From NCBI GenBank assembly GCA_020851795.1, contig JADZCA010000012.1:1-51513 (forward strand): a DNA stretch of 51,513 nucleotides, read 5' to 3'. Shown here piece after piece: positions 29,446 to 44,286 of the stretch. The notes under the pieces were generated by a model. It searched no databases, was not told where the DNA came from, and saw only the letters and a program-made list of their open reading frames with translations. Positions within the stretch are counted from its first letter, which is position 1. Each line of letters opens with the position of its first letter. A program made the position numbers and the translations under genes. The DNA comes from Planctomycetota bacterium (GTDB lineage Bacteria > Planctomycetota > PLA2 > JAEUHO01).

Positions 29446-31395
29446 TCACTCGGAGCGGCCGCCGAGGTGCTTGGCGAGGAAGCGCTCGGCCCGCCCGTAG
29501 AAGTCGAGCCGGTTGGCCGGGCGCGCGAAGCCGTGCCCCTCGTCGGGGTAGACCACGTACTCGACCTCGCCCCCGCGGGCCCGGAGCGCCTCCACGATCT
29601 GGTCGGACTCCTTCTTCGTGACGCGCGGGTCGTTGGCCCCCTGGCCGACGAGCAGCGGGGCCTTGATCCGGTCCACCTTGAACAGCGGCGAGCGCGCCTC
29701 CATGTCCTTGCGGTCCTGCGGGACGCTCGGGTCGCCGACGAAGGGGAACCAGTTGTTGCCGAGGCTCGCGCGCCAGTAGGGCGGGAACGACTCGACGAGC
29801 GAGACGAGGTTGCTCGGCCCGACGATCGACACGCCGCAGGCGAAGACGTCGGGGGTGAACGTGAGCCCGACGAGCGTCGCGTAGCCGCCGTAGGAGCCGC
29901 CCATGATCCCGACGCGACGCGGGTCCACGATCCCCTGCGCCGTCGCCCAGTCGAGCGCGTCGAGGAGGTCGGTGTGCATCTTGCCCGCGAACTCCTTGCG
30001 CCCGGCCAGCGAGTGCTTGCGGCCGAAGCCCGACGAGCCGCGGTAGTTCACCTGCAGCACCGCGTAGCCGCGGTTGGCGAGCCACTGCGCCTGCGGGTCG
30101 AAGCCCCACCGGTCGCGCGCCCACGGCCCGCCGTGCACCAGCACCACCGCCGGCAGGCCCTTCGGCTCCACGCCGGGCGGCAGCGAGAGCAGCACCGGGA
30201 GCACGAGCCCGTCGCGCGCCTTGACGTCCACCGCGCGCATCGCCGCGAGCCGCGCGCCCTCGAGGTCGGCGCGCGCCGAGAACAGCGGGGTCGCCGCCTT
30301 GCGCGCGCGGTCCCAGAGCACCCAGCGCGGCACGCGCGCGTCGGCCTGGAAGGAGACCACCCACCGCGCGTCGGCGTCGTCGCGGCTCGCGACCGCGAAG
30401 TTGCCGCCCTCGGCGAGCCCGGCGAGCGCGTCGAAGTCCGCCCGCAGCGCGGGGTCGAGCACCGTCCACCGCGCGCGGTCGCGGGCGAACGACAGCGCCT
30501 GCGGCCGGCCCGTGGCCTCGTCGAAGAGCACGGCGCCCGCGTCCACGCCCGGGTCGGAGGCGAGCGTCTCCGTGGCGCCGGTCTCGACGTCGATCGAGAC
30601 GAGCCCGAGCGTGTCGGCGCCGACGTTGCTCCGCGCGTAGAGGGTGCGGCCGTCGGCGGAGAGCCCCGCGACCATCACCTGGTCGTCGCGCGACCACGTC
30701 TTGAGCGGCGTCCACACGGGCTCCCCGCCGCCGGGCGGGACGCGCAGCGCGTGCATCACCGAGCCGCCCTCGGGGTGGGCCATCACGCCGACGCGCACCT
30801 GGTGGCGGCGGTCGAGCACCACGTCCACGACGCCGCCGGGGTTCTCGCGCAGCAGCGTCGCCGCGCCCGTCGTCGCGTCGAGGCGGAAGAGGTCCATCTG
30901 GCCGCGGTCGCGCCGGTTCATGCCGACGACGATCTCGCCCGGCGTCTCGCGCGCGTACGCCTCCACGCCGACCTTGACGCCCGGGTACGGCGTCAGGTCG
31001 GCCGCGTCGCCGCCCGTGAGCGGCACGCGGAAGAGATGGTCGTTCTCGTCGCCGCCGGAGTCCTGCAGGTAGTAGACGGCGTCGCCCGCGTGGCTGAAGA
31101 ACCACTCGCGGATCCCGCGCCGGCCCCCGCGCGCCACGAGGCGGTCGTCGTCGGCCCCGAGCGTGCGCACCCAGACCCCGAGCGCACCGGTGTCGTCGGC
31201 GCGGAGGTAGCCGAGGCGCTTGCCGTCGGGGGACAGCTGCGGGTTGGCGCGGTCGGGGTTGCCGAACAGCAGCGCCCGCGGGAGCAGCGGCGGGAGGCCC
31301 TCGGCCGCGTCCGCGGCACGGGCGCGCGGCGCGCGCAGGGCGGCCGCGACGGCGAGCGCGGCGAGGAGGAGGGCGACGGGGCGGGTGCGGCGCAC
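29446..31395 (-). CDS. Exported S9 family prolyl oligopeptidase-like peptidase
   Basis: This is a serine peptidase of the S9 family (dipeptidyl/acylaminoacyl peptidase type). A signal peptide (residues 1-27, ending ARA) is followed by a beta-propeller region (about 40-390) with repeats such as [12 protein letters not shown], and then an alpha/beta hydrolase domain (about 395-649). The triad is complete: Ser501 in GGSYGGY, Asp589 in GANDPRV and His621 in DEGHGF. The start is the GTG at 31395: GGAGG lies 7 nt upstream and the protein then begins with the signal peptide. TACGAT at 31425-31430 is a candidate -10 box. It probably trims peptides outside the cytoplasm, a task similar to that of the tricorn protein. 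Confidence 0.93.
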   Translation of the reverse strand: MRRTRPVALLLAALAVAAALRAPRARAADAAEGLPPLLPRALLFGNPDRANPQLSPDGKRLGYLRADDTGALGVWVRTLGADDDRLVARGGRRGIREWFFSHAGDAVYYLQDSGGDENDHLFRVPLTGGDAADLTPYPGVKVGVEAYARETPGEIVVGMNRRDRGQMDLFRLDATTGAATLLRENPGGVVDVVLDRRHQVRVGVMAHPEGGSVMHALRVPPGGGEPVWTPLKTWSRDDQVMVAGLSADGRTLYARSNVGADTLGLVSIDVETGATETLASDPGVDAGAVLFDEATGRPQALSFARDRARWTVLDPALRADFDALAGLAEGGNFAVASRDDADARWVVSFQADARVPRWVLWDRARKAATPLFSARADLEGARLAAMRAVDVKARDGLVLPVLLSLPPGVEPKGLPAVVLVHGGPWARDRWGFDPQAQWLANRGYAVLQVNYRGSSGFGRKHSLAGRKEFAGKMHTDLLDALDWATAQGIVDPRRVGIMGGSYGGYATLVGLTFTPDVFACGVSIVGPSNLVSLVESFPPYWRASLGNNWFPFVGDPSVPQDRKDMEARSPLFKVDRIKAPLLVGQGANDPRVTKKESDQIVEALRARGGEVEYVVYPDEGHGFARPANRLDFYGRAERFLAKHLGGRSE

Positions 31396-31424
31396 GGGCG
31401 GGCCTCCGGGACGACGGGCGCCGG

Positions 31425-31430
31425 ATCGTA
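31425..31430 (-). promoter_or_regulatory. Candidate -10 box of the S9 peptidase gene
   Basis: TACGAT on the minus strand lies 29 bp before the GTG start, in the 89 bp gap after the DUF1294 gene. No good -35 box is visible. It suggests that the gene can be transcribed apart from guaBA. Confidence 0.35.
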
Positions 31431-31484
31431 CCCGCCGGCCCCGGCCCCGCGTCGCCGGCCGGTCGGCCGGCGACGGAGCGAGCC

Positions 31485-31760
31485 TCAACCCCGACGCGCG
31501 CGCAGCACGAGCACCCAGACCGCGACGTGGAGCGCCACGATCAGCGCGCGCACGACGCGGAACGACGTCTTGCGCGTCTTGTGGCGCAGCCACGCCGACG
31601 CCAGCAGCGCGCCGGGCCAGCCGCCGAGCGCCTCGACGGCGTGCAGCGTGCGCTCGGGCACGCGCCGCCCCCCGCGCACCGCCCGGCGCTTGTCGAACGC
31701 GTAGAGCGCGAGCGCGACGACGCTCGCGAGCGCGTAGGCGAGCACGACCGACGTCAGCAC
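31485..31760 (-). CDS. DUF1294 family membrane protein (91 aa)
   Basis: This small integral membrane protein has the DUF1294 hallmarks: an N-terminal transmembrane segment, the YAFDKRRA motif, then RVPERTLHAVEALGGWPGALLASAWLRHKTRK and a final transmembrane segment. Family function is unknown. The start is a GTG at 31760, which gives a full-length family member. It lies 52 bp after guaA on the same strand and may be co-transcribed with it. Confidence 0.88.
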   Translation of the reverse strand: MLTSVVLAYALASVVALALYAFDKRRAVRGGRRVPERTLHAVEALGGWPGALLASAWLRHKTRKTSFRVVRALIVALHVAVWVLVLRARRG

Positions 31761-31812
31761 CGCGGGCGCCCTCCGGGGCGGGCGTCGCGCGGGCGGGGCC
31801 CGCGCGTCGCCG

Positions 31813-37763
<5,951 letters not shown>

Positions 37764-37767
<4 letters not shown>

Positions 37768-39143
37768 CGGGCCCCGCTCGCGCGACGCAGCGCCTCGAGG
37801 TAGCGCCGCAGGAACGTCGTGTCCGCCGGCAGCACGCGCTCGGAGGACACCGCCCGCTCGACGACGCGCTCGAAGTCGCGCAGCGCCTCGTCGATCGGGA
37901 CCGTGCGCGGCGCGCGACCGCCCGCGGTCTCGTCGCGCACGGCGACCCGCGCCTCGTCCTTGCGCACGGTGTCGCCCGCGCCGACCAGCGGCGTGACGGC
38001 CTCGTCGTGGAACGACGCGTCGGCCGGCGGGGTCGGGGGCGGGGGCGGAGGCGGAGCGGCCGGCGGGGGCGGCGTCGGGGGCGGCGTCGGGGGCGGAGGC
38101 TGCGGCGGCGGCGGCGCGGACGGCGGGGGCGGCGTGGGCGGGGGCGGCGTCGAGGGCGGCGGGGGCGCCCCGCCTCCGCCGTCGTCGGGCGGCGGCACGA
38201 CCACCTCGATCCACGGGCTCGTCAGCACGCGCCGCCACGGCGTGCGCGTGGGCCGGAGCACGACGCGGACGTCGTGGCGCCCGGGCGTGAGCAGCGCCTT
38301 GGCCTCGGGCGGGCGGTCCCCGACGACGTCGGCCGGGACGTGCGCGACGAGCGCGGGCAGCGCCACGAGGTCGGCCACCGGCCCGAACGGCCCGCGGCGG
38401 TCCACCTCGACCTCGACGTCGGCGCCGTACGCCGCGGGCAGCGGCGCGTCGGTGCGCAGCCGCGCGACCCAGCGGTTCCACGCCTTGGCCGGGTCGGGGA
38501 CCTCGAGGTCCACCCGCGCGTGCGCGTCGAGCCAGCGGTCGGCCTCCTCCGGCGTGAGCTCGTCGCCCTTGCGCGCCGCATCGGGCGACGGCCGGTGCCC
38601 GGGCCCGAGGTCGGGGCCGCGGCCCGCACCCGACGCGCCGCCGATCCCGAGCACGCCCGGCGCGAGCAGCACGAGCAGCGACGCCACCGCGAGCAGCACC
38701 GACACGCGCGACCGCCCCGGCGTCGCCCCGAACACCGTCGCGGGCGCGACCGCCGCGAGGCGGGTGGCCGCGCGCTCGGCCACGAGCGGGCCCAGCCCGC
38801 GCGCCGGGTCGGCCGTCAGCGCGGCGTCGGTGGCGTCGGCGAGCCCGAGCGCGTCGTCGAGGCGGCGTGCGAGGCGCCGCGAGGACGGGCGCAGGTCGAG
38901 CGCGGCCAGCCGTCCGGCCACCGCGGCGAGCAGGAAGACGACCCCCACCGCGACGGCGGCGTGGAGCGGGCTCCGCTCGAGGCGGTGGAGCCCGGGCAGC
39001 CCCGGGCCGAAGCGGTGGACGAGGCAGGCGAGCAGGAACGCCGCCAGCAGCCCGCGCGCGACGCGCCGACCGGTGCGGCGGCCCTCCGAGCGCGCGCAGG
39101 CGCGGCCGAGCCGGGACAGCTCGCGGGAGAGGGCACGGTCCAC
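37764..39143 (-). CDS. Membrane protein with proline-rich linker (459 aa), first gene of DUF58 operon
   Basis: I do not recognise a named family. Three hydrophobic helices are seen at about 28-45, 60-84 and 145-166. They are followed by a domain (about 195-330) with ELTPEEADRWLDAHARVDL, a proline-dominated linker of about 55 residues (about 332-390) and a helical C-terminal part (about 390-459). The layout resembles DUF4175/BatD-like membrane proteins found beside DUF58 genes in planctomycete operons, but that is inference. The GTG start at 39143 has TAGGCT 6 nt upstream, suggesting a leaderless mRNA. The stop overlaps the DUF58 start. Confidence 0.75.
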
Positions 39144-39149
39144 GGGAGG

Positions 39150-39155
39150 AGCCTA
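39150..39155 (-). promoter_or_regulatory. Candidate -10 box of the DUF58 operon
   Basis: TAGGCT on the minus strand ends 6 nt before the GTG start at 39143. Transcription from it would begin at or next to the start codon, so the mRNA would be leaderless. No convincing -35 box is visible. Confidence 0.4.
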
Positions 39156-39218
39156 CCCGCCGGCGCCGGGGTGCCCCGCGCGCGCACGGGCGTCGTCCCC
39201 CGCCGCGGCGTGCCCGCC

Positions 39219-39247
39219 TTGCCGGGCCCCGTCTCGACGGCTAGGCT
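39219..39247 (+). promoter_or_regulatory. Promoter ahead of the nested stem-loop leader
   Basis: TTGCCG (39219-39224) and TAGGCT (39242-39247) are separated by 17 bp. The expected start near 39254 places the whole structured element (39284-39368) in the transcribed leader of the gene at 39436. Confidence 0.55.
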
Positions 39248-39283
39248 CTGCTCCGGAACTTCCCGTCGCGAGGCCGCGCGGGC

Positions 39284-39368
39284 CGAGGCGAGGCCAGGCA
39301 CCGCAAGCGAAGAGCCCCGGAGGCGGGTTCCTGACCCGCACAGGAGGCTCTTCGCCGAGGACGCCTCG
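39284..39368 (+). ncRNA. Candidate structured leader RNA (three nested stems)
   Basis: Three perfectly paired stems are nested: CGAGGCG (39284-39290) with CGCCTCG (39362-39368); GCGAAGAGCC (39307-39316) with GGCTCTTCGC (39346-39355); and GCGGGT (39323-39328) with ACCCGC (39334-39339) around loop TCCTG. Internal loops separate them. A promoter lies upstream and an ATG 67 bp downstream. I compared it by eye with the riboswitch, SRP and 6S consensus motifs I know and saw no match. It could be a cis-regulatory RNA or a small RNA; function is unknown. Confidence 0.5.
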
Positions 39369-39435
39369 CCGCAGCCCGGTCCGTGCGGACGCAGCAGGGA
39401 GGGTTCCGAAACCGAGCCGAGGGTGCGCCCCGCCG

Positions 39436-40014
39436 ATGCAGTACCTGGACCGCCAGATCCTCGCCTGGTGCCTGATCGTCCTCGGGGCGTTCTTCCTCGC
39501 CAAGGCGATCGTGTCCAAGGGCCAGAAGTGGACGATGAAGGAGCTGCTCGGCGTCCGCATCGACAAGCTCAAGGCGTACCGCAACCACATCGTCCAGCGG
39601 CTCGAGGCGGCGTTCGGCTTCTTCTTCGTGTTCGCCGGCGTGTCGATCCACCTCTACGTCCTCCTGCGCCAGTCCTACGACCGCAAGGCGCCGGGCGAGG
39701 CGTACGGCCACATCGCCGAGTACCTCGGCGGGACCATCCTCGCGATGGTGGTGCTGGCCGTCGTCTTCCACTACGTCTGCAAGTGGGTCAGCCGCCGGTC
39801 CTTCGTCGAGATCCTCGCCTACCTCGTGGTGCGCTACCGCTACCGCATCGAGGACGACCAGGCGCTGCTCAAGGAGATCGGGGACGTGCTGCGCGTCCCC
39901 CACCGCGACGACGACACGATCGAGTCGTACGCCCAGCGCGTCGCCGACGCGATGGGGCTCGAGCGCGTGCGCGAGGCGCTGCGCCGCCGCAACAAGCCCG
40001 TCGAGCTCGAATAG
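39436..40014 (+). CDS. Small membrane protein of unknown function (192 aa)
   Basis: I do not recognise the family. Three transmembrane segments are visible (about 6-24, 57-77 and 101-121), then a soluble C-terminal region of about 65 residues rich in Arg, Glu and Asp (from YRIEDDQALLKEIGDVLRV) with a helical look. A cytosolic basic segment (SKGQKWTMKELLGVRIDKLKAYRNHIVQR) joins the first two helices. The codon usage matches the neighbours. The start is the ATG at 39436, with GAGGGTG about 11 nt upstream, a weak ribosome-binding site. It is preceded by its own promoter and a structured leader, which makes its expression likely to be regulated. Confidence 0.8.
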   Translation: MQYLDRQILAWCLIVLGAFFLAKAIVSKGQKWTMKELLGVRIDKLKAYRNHIVQRLEAAFGFFFVFAGVSIHLYVLLRQSYDRKAPGEAYGHIAEYLGGTILAMVVLAVVFHYVCKWVSRRSFVEILAYLVVRYRYRIEDDQALLKEIGDVLRVPHRDDDTIESYAQRVADAMGLERVREALRRRNKPVELE

Positions 40015-40113
40015 CCCCGGGCCGCCGGACGCGGGCGGCGGGCGGGCTCCGACGCGCCGCGGACACCCGTGGCCCCGCGGGGCGGGGAGGCGGTCGAGGG
40101 ACGGGGGGACGGC

Positions 40114-40132
40114 GCGGGGCCCGGGGCCCCGC
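40114..40132. repeat. Perfect palindrome between the membrane protein gene and valS
   Basis: GCGGGGCCC and GGGCCCCGC flank a single G. On the plus strand it lies 99 bp after the stop at 40014 and just before the valS promoter. It may end upstream transcription or act as an operator; no T run follows. Confidence 0.35.
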
Positions 40133-40143
40133 CGGGCGCGGCC

Positions 40144-40172
40144 TTGGGCCCCCCGGGCCACCCGCGTACCTT
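40144..40172 (+). promoter_or_regulatory. valS promoter (leaderless)
   Basis: TTGGGC (40144-40149) and TACCTT (40167-40172) are 17 bp apart. The -10 box ends 8 nt before the valS ATG, so the transcript should begin at or within a base or two of the start codon. No ribosome-binding site exists. Confidence 0.55.
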
Positions 40173-40180
40173 GCGCCCCC

Positions 40181-42643
40181 ATGGCCACGTCGATCCCCTC
40201 GCCCCTCACCGGCCCGTACGACCCGAAGGCGGTCGAGCCCGCGGCGCAGGCGCTCTGGGAGCGCGAGCGCTGCCACGCCTTCGACCCCGCGAGCGCGGCG
40301 CCCGTCTTCTCGGTGGACACGCCGCCCCCCACCGTCTCGGGCAGCCTCCACATCGGCCACGTCTTCTCGTACACGCAGGCCGAGTGCATCGCCCGCTACA
40401 AGCGGATGCGCGGCTTCAACGTCTTCTACCCGTTCGGCTTCGACGGCAACGGCCTGCCCACCGAGCGGCTCGCCGAGGGCGAGCACGGCGTGCGCGGCAA
40501 GGACATGCCGCGCCCGGCCTTCGTGAAGCTCTGCCTCGAGACGTCGCGCAAGTACGAGGCCGAGTTCGAGCGCTTCATGCGGTCGCTCGGCATCAGCGCC
40601 GACTGGTCGCTCGCCTACTCGACCATCGACGACCGGTGCGTGCGCGTCTCGCAGCGCGGCTTCCTCGACCTGTGGCGCAAGGGCGAGGTGTACCGCAAGG
40701 AGTCGCCGTCGTTCTGGTGCACGCAGTGCGGCACCGCGCTCGCGCAGGCCGACCTCGAGTTCAAGGACAAGGCGAGCCAGTTCACCACCGTGCGCTTCGA
40801 CCTCGTGGGCGGCGGCGCCTTCGAGATCGCGACGACGCGCCCCGAGCTCATGCCGGCCTGCGTGGCGGTGTTCCTCCACCCCAGCCACCCGCGCGCGGGC
40901 GAGCTGGTCGGGCGGCGCGCGCTCGTGCCGCTGCAGGGCGGCCACGAGGTGCCGGTGCTCGCCGACGAGAAGGTGGACCCCGAGAAGGGCACCGGGATCG
41001 TGATGTGCTGCACGTTCGGCGACAAGACCGACGTGGAGTGGTTCAAGAAGCACGGCCTGCCGCTGCGCTCGGCGATCGCGCGCGACGGCACGATGACCGA
41101 GCTCGCCGGCCCCGAGAAGGGCCTCCACGTGAACAAGGCGCGCCGCGCGTTCCTCGAGCGCCTGACGGCCGCGGGCCACGTGGTGGCGACCAAGGACATC
41201 GTGCACCCCGTGGCGGTGCACGAGCGCTGCAAGACCGACGTGCAGTTCCTCGCGACCAAGCAGGTCTACGTGCGCCTGCTCGACAAGAAGGCCGAGCTGG
41301 TGGCGCAGGGCGAGAAGGTGCGCTGGTTCCCCGAGTACATGGGGCGGCGCTACCGCGACTGGGTCGAGAACCTCGAGTGGGACTGGGGCATCTCGCGCCA
41401 GCGCCACTACGGCGTGCCGTTCCCGCTGTGGTACTGCAAGGGCTGCGGCGCGGAGAAGCTCGCGCGCGACGAGGATCTGCCCGTGGACCCGACCGCGCGG
41501 GCCCCGCACGGGGCCTGCGACGGCTGCGGCGGCACGGACTTCGAGCCCGAGCGCGACGTGATGGACACGTGGGCGACGTCCTCGGAGACGCCGCAGATCA
41601 ACGCGCGCTGGGGCGAGGGCGGCACCGCGCCGCGCACGCCGCTCCCGATGACGGTGCGCCCGCAGGCGCACGAGATCATCCGGACGTGGGCGTTCTACAC
41701 GATCGCGAAGTCGTGGATGCACCACCGGCAGGTGCCGTGGGCCGACGCGATGATCTCGGGGTGGGTGCTCGCGCCCGACCGCGAGAAGATCAGCAAGAGC
41801 AAGGGCAACGCGCCCACCGACCCGCGCGTGCTCATCGACAAGCACGGCGCCGACGCCGTCCGCTACTGGGCGCTCTCCGCCAAGCTCGGCACCGACTACG
41901 CGTTCAACGAGGAGGACCTCGCCTCGGGGCGCGGCCTCTGCGTGAAGCTGTGGAACGCGGGCAAGCTCGTGCTCACCCACCTCGCCGACTTCGACCCGAC
42001 GGCGCCGCGCGCCCCCGAGCGGCCGGTGGACCGCGGCATGCGGCTGCGCTACGCGCGCGCGGCGGCCGAGGCGACCGAGCTGCTCGACGCCTACGAGTTC
42101 GGCCTCGCCAAGAAGCGGGTCGAGGAGCTGTTCCGCGGCGACCTGTGCGACCTCTGGCTCGAGATGGCCAAGGACCGCTTCTACGACCGCACGCCGGAGG
42201 GCGCGGGCTCGCGGCGCGCCGCCCAGGCCACGGCCTACGAGGTGTTCCACGGGATCCTGCGGCTGCTCGCGCCCTTCGTCCCCCACACGGCCGAGGCGCT
42301 CTACCAGGCGCACTTCGGCGCGGCGGAGCGCACGGCGTCGGTGACCCGGGCCGCGTGGCCGACGGAGTCGCGCCCCGCCGACGACGACCCCGGCTTGAAG
42401 GCGTTCGACGCCGCGGCGACCGCGCTGTCGGCGGTGCGGCGGTGGCGCAGCGAGCACAAGGTGTCGCCGGCGAAGGCGATCCCGCGGGCGCGCCTGACCC
42501 TGCCCCCGGCGGCCCACGCCGAGTTCGCCGCCGTCGCGGCCGACGTGGCGTCGGCCGGCAAGGTGGTCGCGCTCGAGGCCGTGTGCGGGCCCGAAGGCGC
42601 GGAGGCCGCCACGATCGAGGTCCTCGAGCCGCCCGCGGCCTGA
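40181..42643 (+). CDS. valS: Valyl-tRNA synthetase, archaeal type
   Basis: This class Ia enzyme charges tRNA(Val). The HIGH motif is LHIGH (residues 56-60) within TPPPTVSGSLHIGH, and KMSKS is KISKS (536-540). The segment FDGNGLPTERLAE after the HIGH region is the form seen in archaeal and rickettsial ValS; the common bacterial form has an HAGIATQ-type segment. The CP1 editing domain has the threonine-rich ATTRPEL. Cysteine pairs (FWCTQCG, CKGCG, CDGCGG) probably bind zinc. The 820 aa length lacks the C-terminal coiled coil of bacterial ValS. The start is the ATG at 40181, 8 nt after the -10 box, so translation is likely leaderless. The distinct type suggests old lateral transfer, although codon usage is now native. 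Confidence 0.93.
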   Translation: MATSIPSPLTGPYDPKAVEPAAQALWERERCHAFDPASAAPVFSVDTPPPTVSGSLHIGHVFSYTQAECIARYKRMRGFNVFYPFGFDGNGLPTERLAEGEHGVRGKDMPRPAFVKLCLETSRKYEAEFERFMRSLGISADWSLAYSTIDDRCVRVSQRGFLDLWRKGEVYRKESPSFWCTQCGTALAQADLEFKDKASQFTTVRFDLVGGGAFEIATTRPELMPACVAVFLHPSHPRAGELVGRRALVPLQGGHEVPVLADEKVDPEKGTGIVMCCTFGDKTDVEWFKKHGLPLRSAIARDGTMTELAGPEKGLHVNKARRAFLERLTAAGHVVATKDIVHPVAVHERCKTDVQFLATKQVYVRLLDKKAELVAQGEKVRWFPEYMGRRYRDWVENLEWDWGISRQRHYGVPFPLWYCKGCGAEKLARDEDLPVDPTARAPHGACDGCGGTDFEPERDVMDTWATSSETPQINARWGEGGTAPRTPLPMTVRPQAHEIIRTWAFYTIAKSWMHHRQVPWADAMISGWVLAPDREKISKSKGNAPTDPRVLIDKHGADAVRYWALSAKLGTDYAFNEEDLASGRGLCVKLWNAGKLVLTHLADFDPTAPRAPERPVDRGMRLRYARAAAEATELLDAYEFGLAKKRVEELFRGDLCDLWLEMAKDRFYDRTPEGAGSRRAAQATAYEVFHGILRLLAPFVPHTAEALYQAHFGAAERTASVTRAAWPTESRPADDDPGLKAFDAAATALSAVRRWRSEHKVSPAKAIPRARLTLPPAAHAEFAAVAADVASAGKVVALEAVCGPEGAEAATIEVLEPPAA

Positions 42644-42706
42644 TCGCCCCGGTCGCGCCACGGGGCCACCGACCGGCCACAACGCGCCGGTGGCCCCCCC
42701 GTGCCG

Positions 42707-42712
42707 TACACT
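42707..42712 (+). promoter_or_regulatory. Candidate -10 box of purF
   Basis: TACACT lies 44 bp before the purF ATG in the 113 bp gap after valS. An interrupted dyad (ACCGGC/GCCGGT, about 42672-42691) lies over the -35 position and could be an operator. No -35 hexamer is obvious. Confidence 0.35.
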
Positions 42713-42756
42713 TCGCTGCCCCCGAAGCGGCGACCCCGGAGGCACGTTCCCCGTCC

Positions 42757-44286
42757 ATGTGCGGCTTCATCGGCATGTTCGGCCACGGCCCCGTCGCCCG
42801 CGAGATGGCGGACGGGCTCCTCGTCCTGCAGCACCGGGGGCAGGACGCCGCCGGGATCGCGACCTTCGACGGCGAGACCTTCCACCTCGAGCGGGGCACG
42901 GGCCTCGTGCGCGAGTGCTTCGACGAGCACCGCCTCGCGCGGCTCAAGGGCTCCATGGCGGTCGGGCACACCCGCTACCCGACGGTGGGCGGCGGCACGG
43001 CCGAGGACGCGCAGCCGCTGTACACGAACGCGCCGTACGGCATCGCGATGTCGCACAACGGCAACGTGACCAACTACGTCGAGCTCAAGCGCGAGCTCGG
43101 CCAGAAGGACCACCGCCGCCTCTCCACGACCTGCGACGTCGAGGTGATCCTCAACGTGTTCGCGGCGGCGCTCGCGCGCACCAACGGCAAGGACTTCGCG
43201 TCGCGCGTGTTCGCGGCGGGCGCCGAGGTGTTCCGCCGCGTCAAGGGCTCCTACAGCGCCGCGGCGATCGTCGGCGGGTACGGGCTCGTCGCGTTCCGCG
43301 ACCCGTTCGGGATCAAGCCGGCGATCCTCGGCAAGCGCGCGGAGGGCCGCAAGGTCTCCTGGTGCGTGGCGAGCGAGAGCGCGGTCCTGCAGGTGCTCGG
43401 CTTCGAGGTCGAGCGCGACCTCGCGCCGGGCGAGGTGGTCTACGTCTCGGGCGACGGCAAGCTCGTCTCGCGCGTGGTGGCCGGCCGCGGGGCCGAGGGC
43501 CACCGGCCGTGCGTGTTCGAGTACATCTACTTCGCGCGCCCCGACAGCGTGATCGACGACGTGTCGGTGTACCGCGCGCGCCTGCGGCTGGGCGAGGCGC
43601 TCGCCCACCTCGTCCGCGACCGCAACATCGAGCCCGACGTCGTCGTGCCGGTGCCCGACTCGGCGCGGGCGGCGGCGCTCGAGTGCGCGCGGGTGCTCGG
43701 CCTGAAGTACCGCGAGGGCCTGCTCAAGAACCGCTACGTCGGCCGCACGTTCATCATGCCGGGGCAGGCGAACCGGGTGAAGAACGTCCGCGCGAAGCTG
43801 ACGGTGCTGCCGATGGAGGTCGAGCGCAAGAGGGTGCTCCTCGTGGACGACTCGATCGTGCGCGGCACGACGACGCGCGAGGTGATCCGCATGGTGCGCG
43901 ACGCGGGGGCCTCGGCGGTCTACCTCGCGATCACGGCGCCGCCGATCGTGCACCCGTGCGTGTACGGCATCGACATGCAGACGCGCCACGAGTTCATCGC
44001 GCGCAAGCTCAAGACGCCGGAGCGCATCGCGGAGGCGGTCGGCGCCGACGGGCTCGTCTACATGACGATCCCGGAGATGGTGAAGGCCGTGAAGGGCCCG
44101 ACGAAGCGGATCCGCGAGTTCTGCATGGCGTGCATGGACGGGCGCTACCCCACGGGCGACGTCACGCCCGAGGTGCTGCGCACGATCGAGTCCGAGCGGT
44201 CGCGCGAGTCGCGCAAGGCCGAGGCGGCCCGCGAGGCCGAGGAGGCCTCGCTCTCCGCCGGCATCGTGCCCCGCCGCGAGCGCTGA
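42757..44286 (+). CDS. purF: Amidophosphoribosyltransferase
   Basis: PurF makes 5-phosphoribosylamine from PRPP and glutamine, the first step of purine synthesis. The N-terminal nucleophile is Cys2 in MCGFIGMFG, exposed by removal of Met, so no propeptide is present. The glutaminase domain includes QHRGQDAAGI and SHNGNVTN. The PRPP motif is VLLVDDSIVRGTTTREV. Four cysteines (Cys252, Cys401, Cys456, Cys459) match those that hold the 4Fe-4S cluster of Bacillus subtilis PurF, so this is probably an iron-sulfur enzyme; B. subtilis PurF does have a propeptide. The length is 509 aa. Confidence 0.95.
   Translation: MCGFIGMFGHGPVAREMADGLLVLQHRGQDAAGIATFDGETFHLERGTGLVRECFDEHRLARLKGSMAVGHTRYPTVGGGTAEDAQPLYTNAPYGIAMSHNGNVTNYVELKRELGQKDHRRLSTTCDVEVILNVFAAALARTNGKDFASRVFAAGAEVFRRVKGSYSAAAIVGGYGLVAFRDPFGIKPAILGKRAEGRKVSWCVASESAVLQVLGFEVERDLAPGEVVYVSGDGKLVSRVVAGRGAEGHRPCVFEYIYFARPDSVIDDVSVYRARLRLGEALAHLVRDRNIEPDVVVPVPDSARAAALECARVLGLKYREGLLKNRYVGRTFIMPGQANRVKNVRAKLTVLPMEVERKRVLLVDDSIVRGTTTREVIRMVRDAGASAVYLAITAPPIVHPCVYGIDMQTRHEFIARKLKTPERIAEAVGADGLVYMTIPEMVKAVKGPTKRIREFCMACMDGRYPTGDVTPEVLRTIESERSRESRKAEAAREAEEASLSAGIVPRRER

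Noticed and set aside
25848..29621. Open frame starting in the palindrome array and running through the HEAT gene
   Set aside because: Its first residues merely translate the 54 bp repeats, and the rest overlaps HEAT and dehydrogenase genes in the wrong frames.
39293..39304. GCCAGGCACCGC inside the leader, identical to part of the 44300 palindrome
   Set aside because: Only a 12-base half-site without the other arm; chance is likely in this composition, so it is not called a third palindrome locus.
39284..39368. Leader as SRP RNA, 6S RNA or a known riboswitch
   Set aside because: None of the consensus loops I know (SRP GGAA-type tetraloop with asymmetric loop, TPP CUGAGA, cobalamin box and so on) is present.
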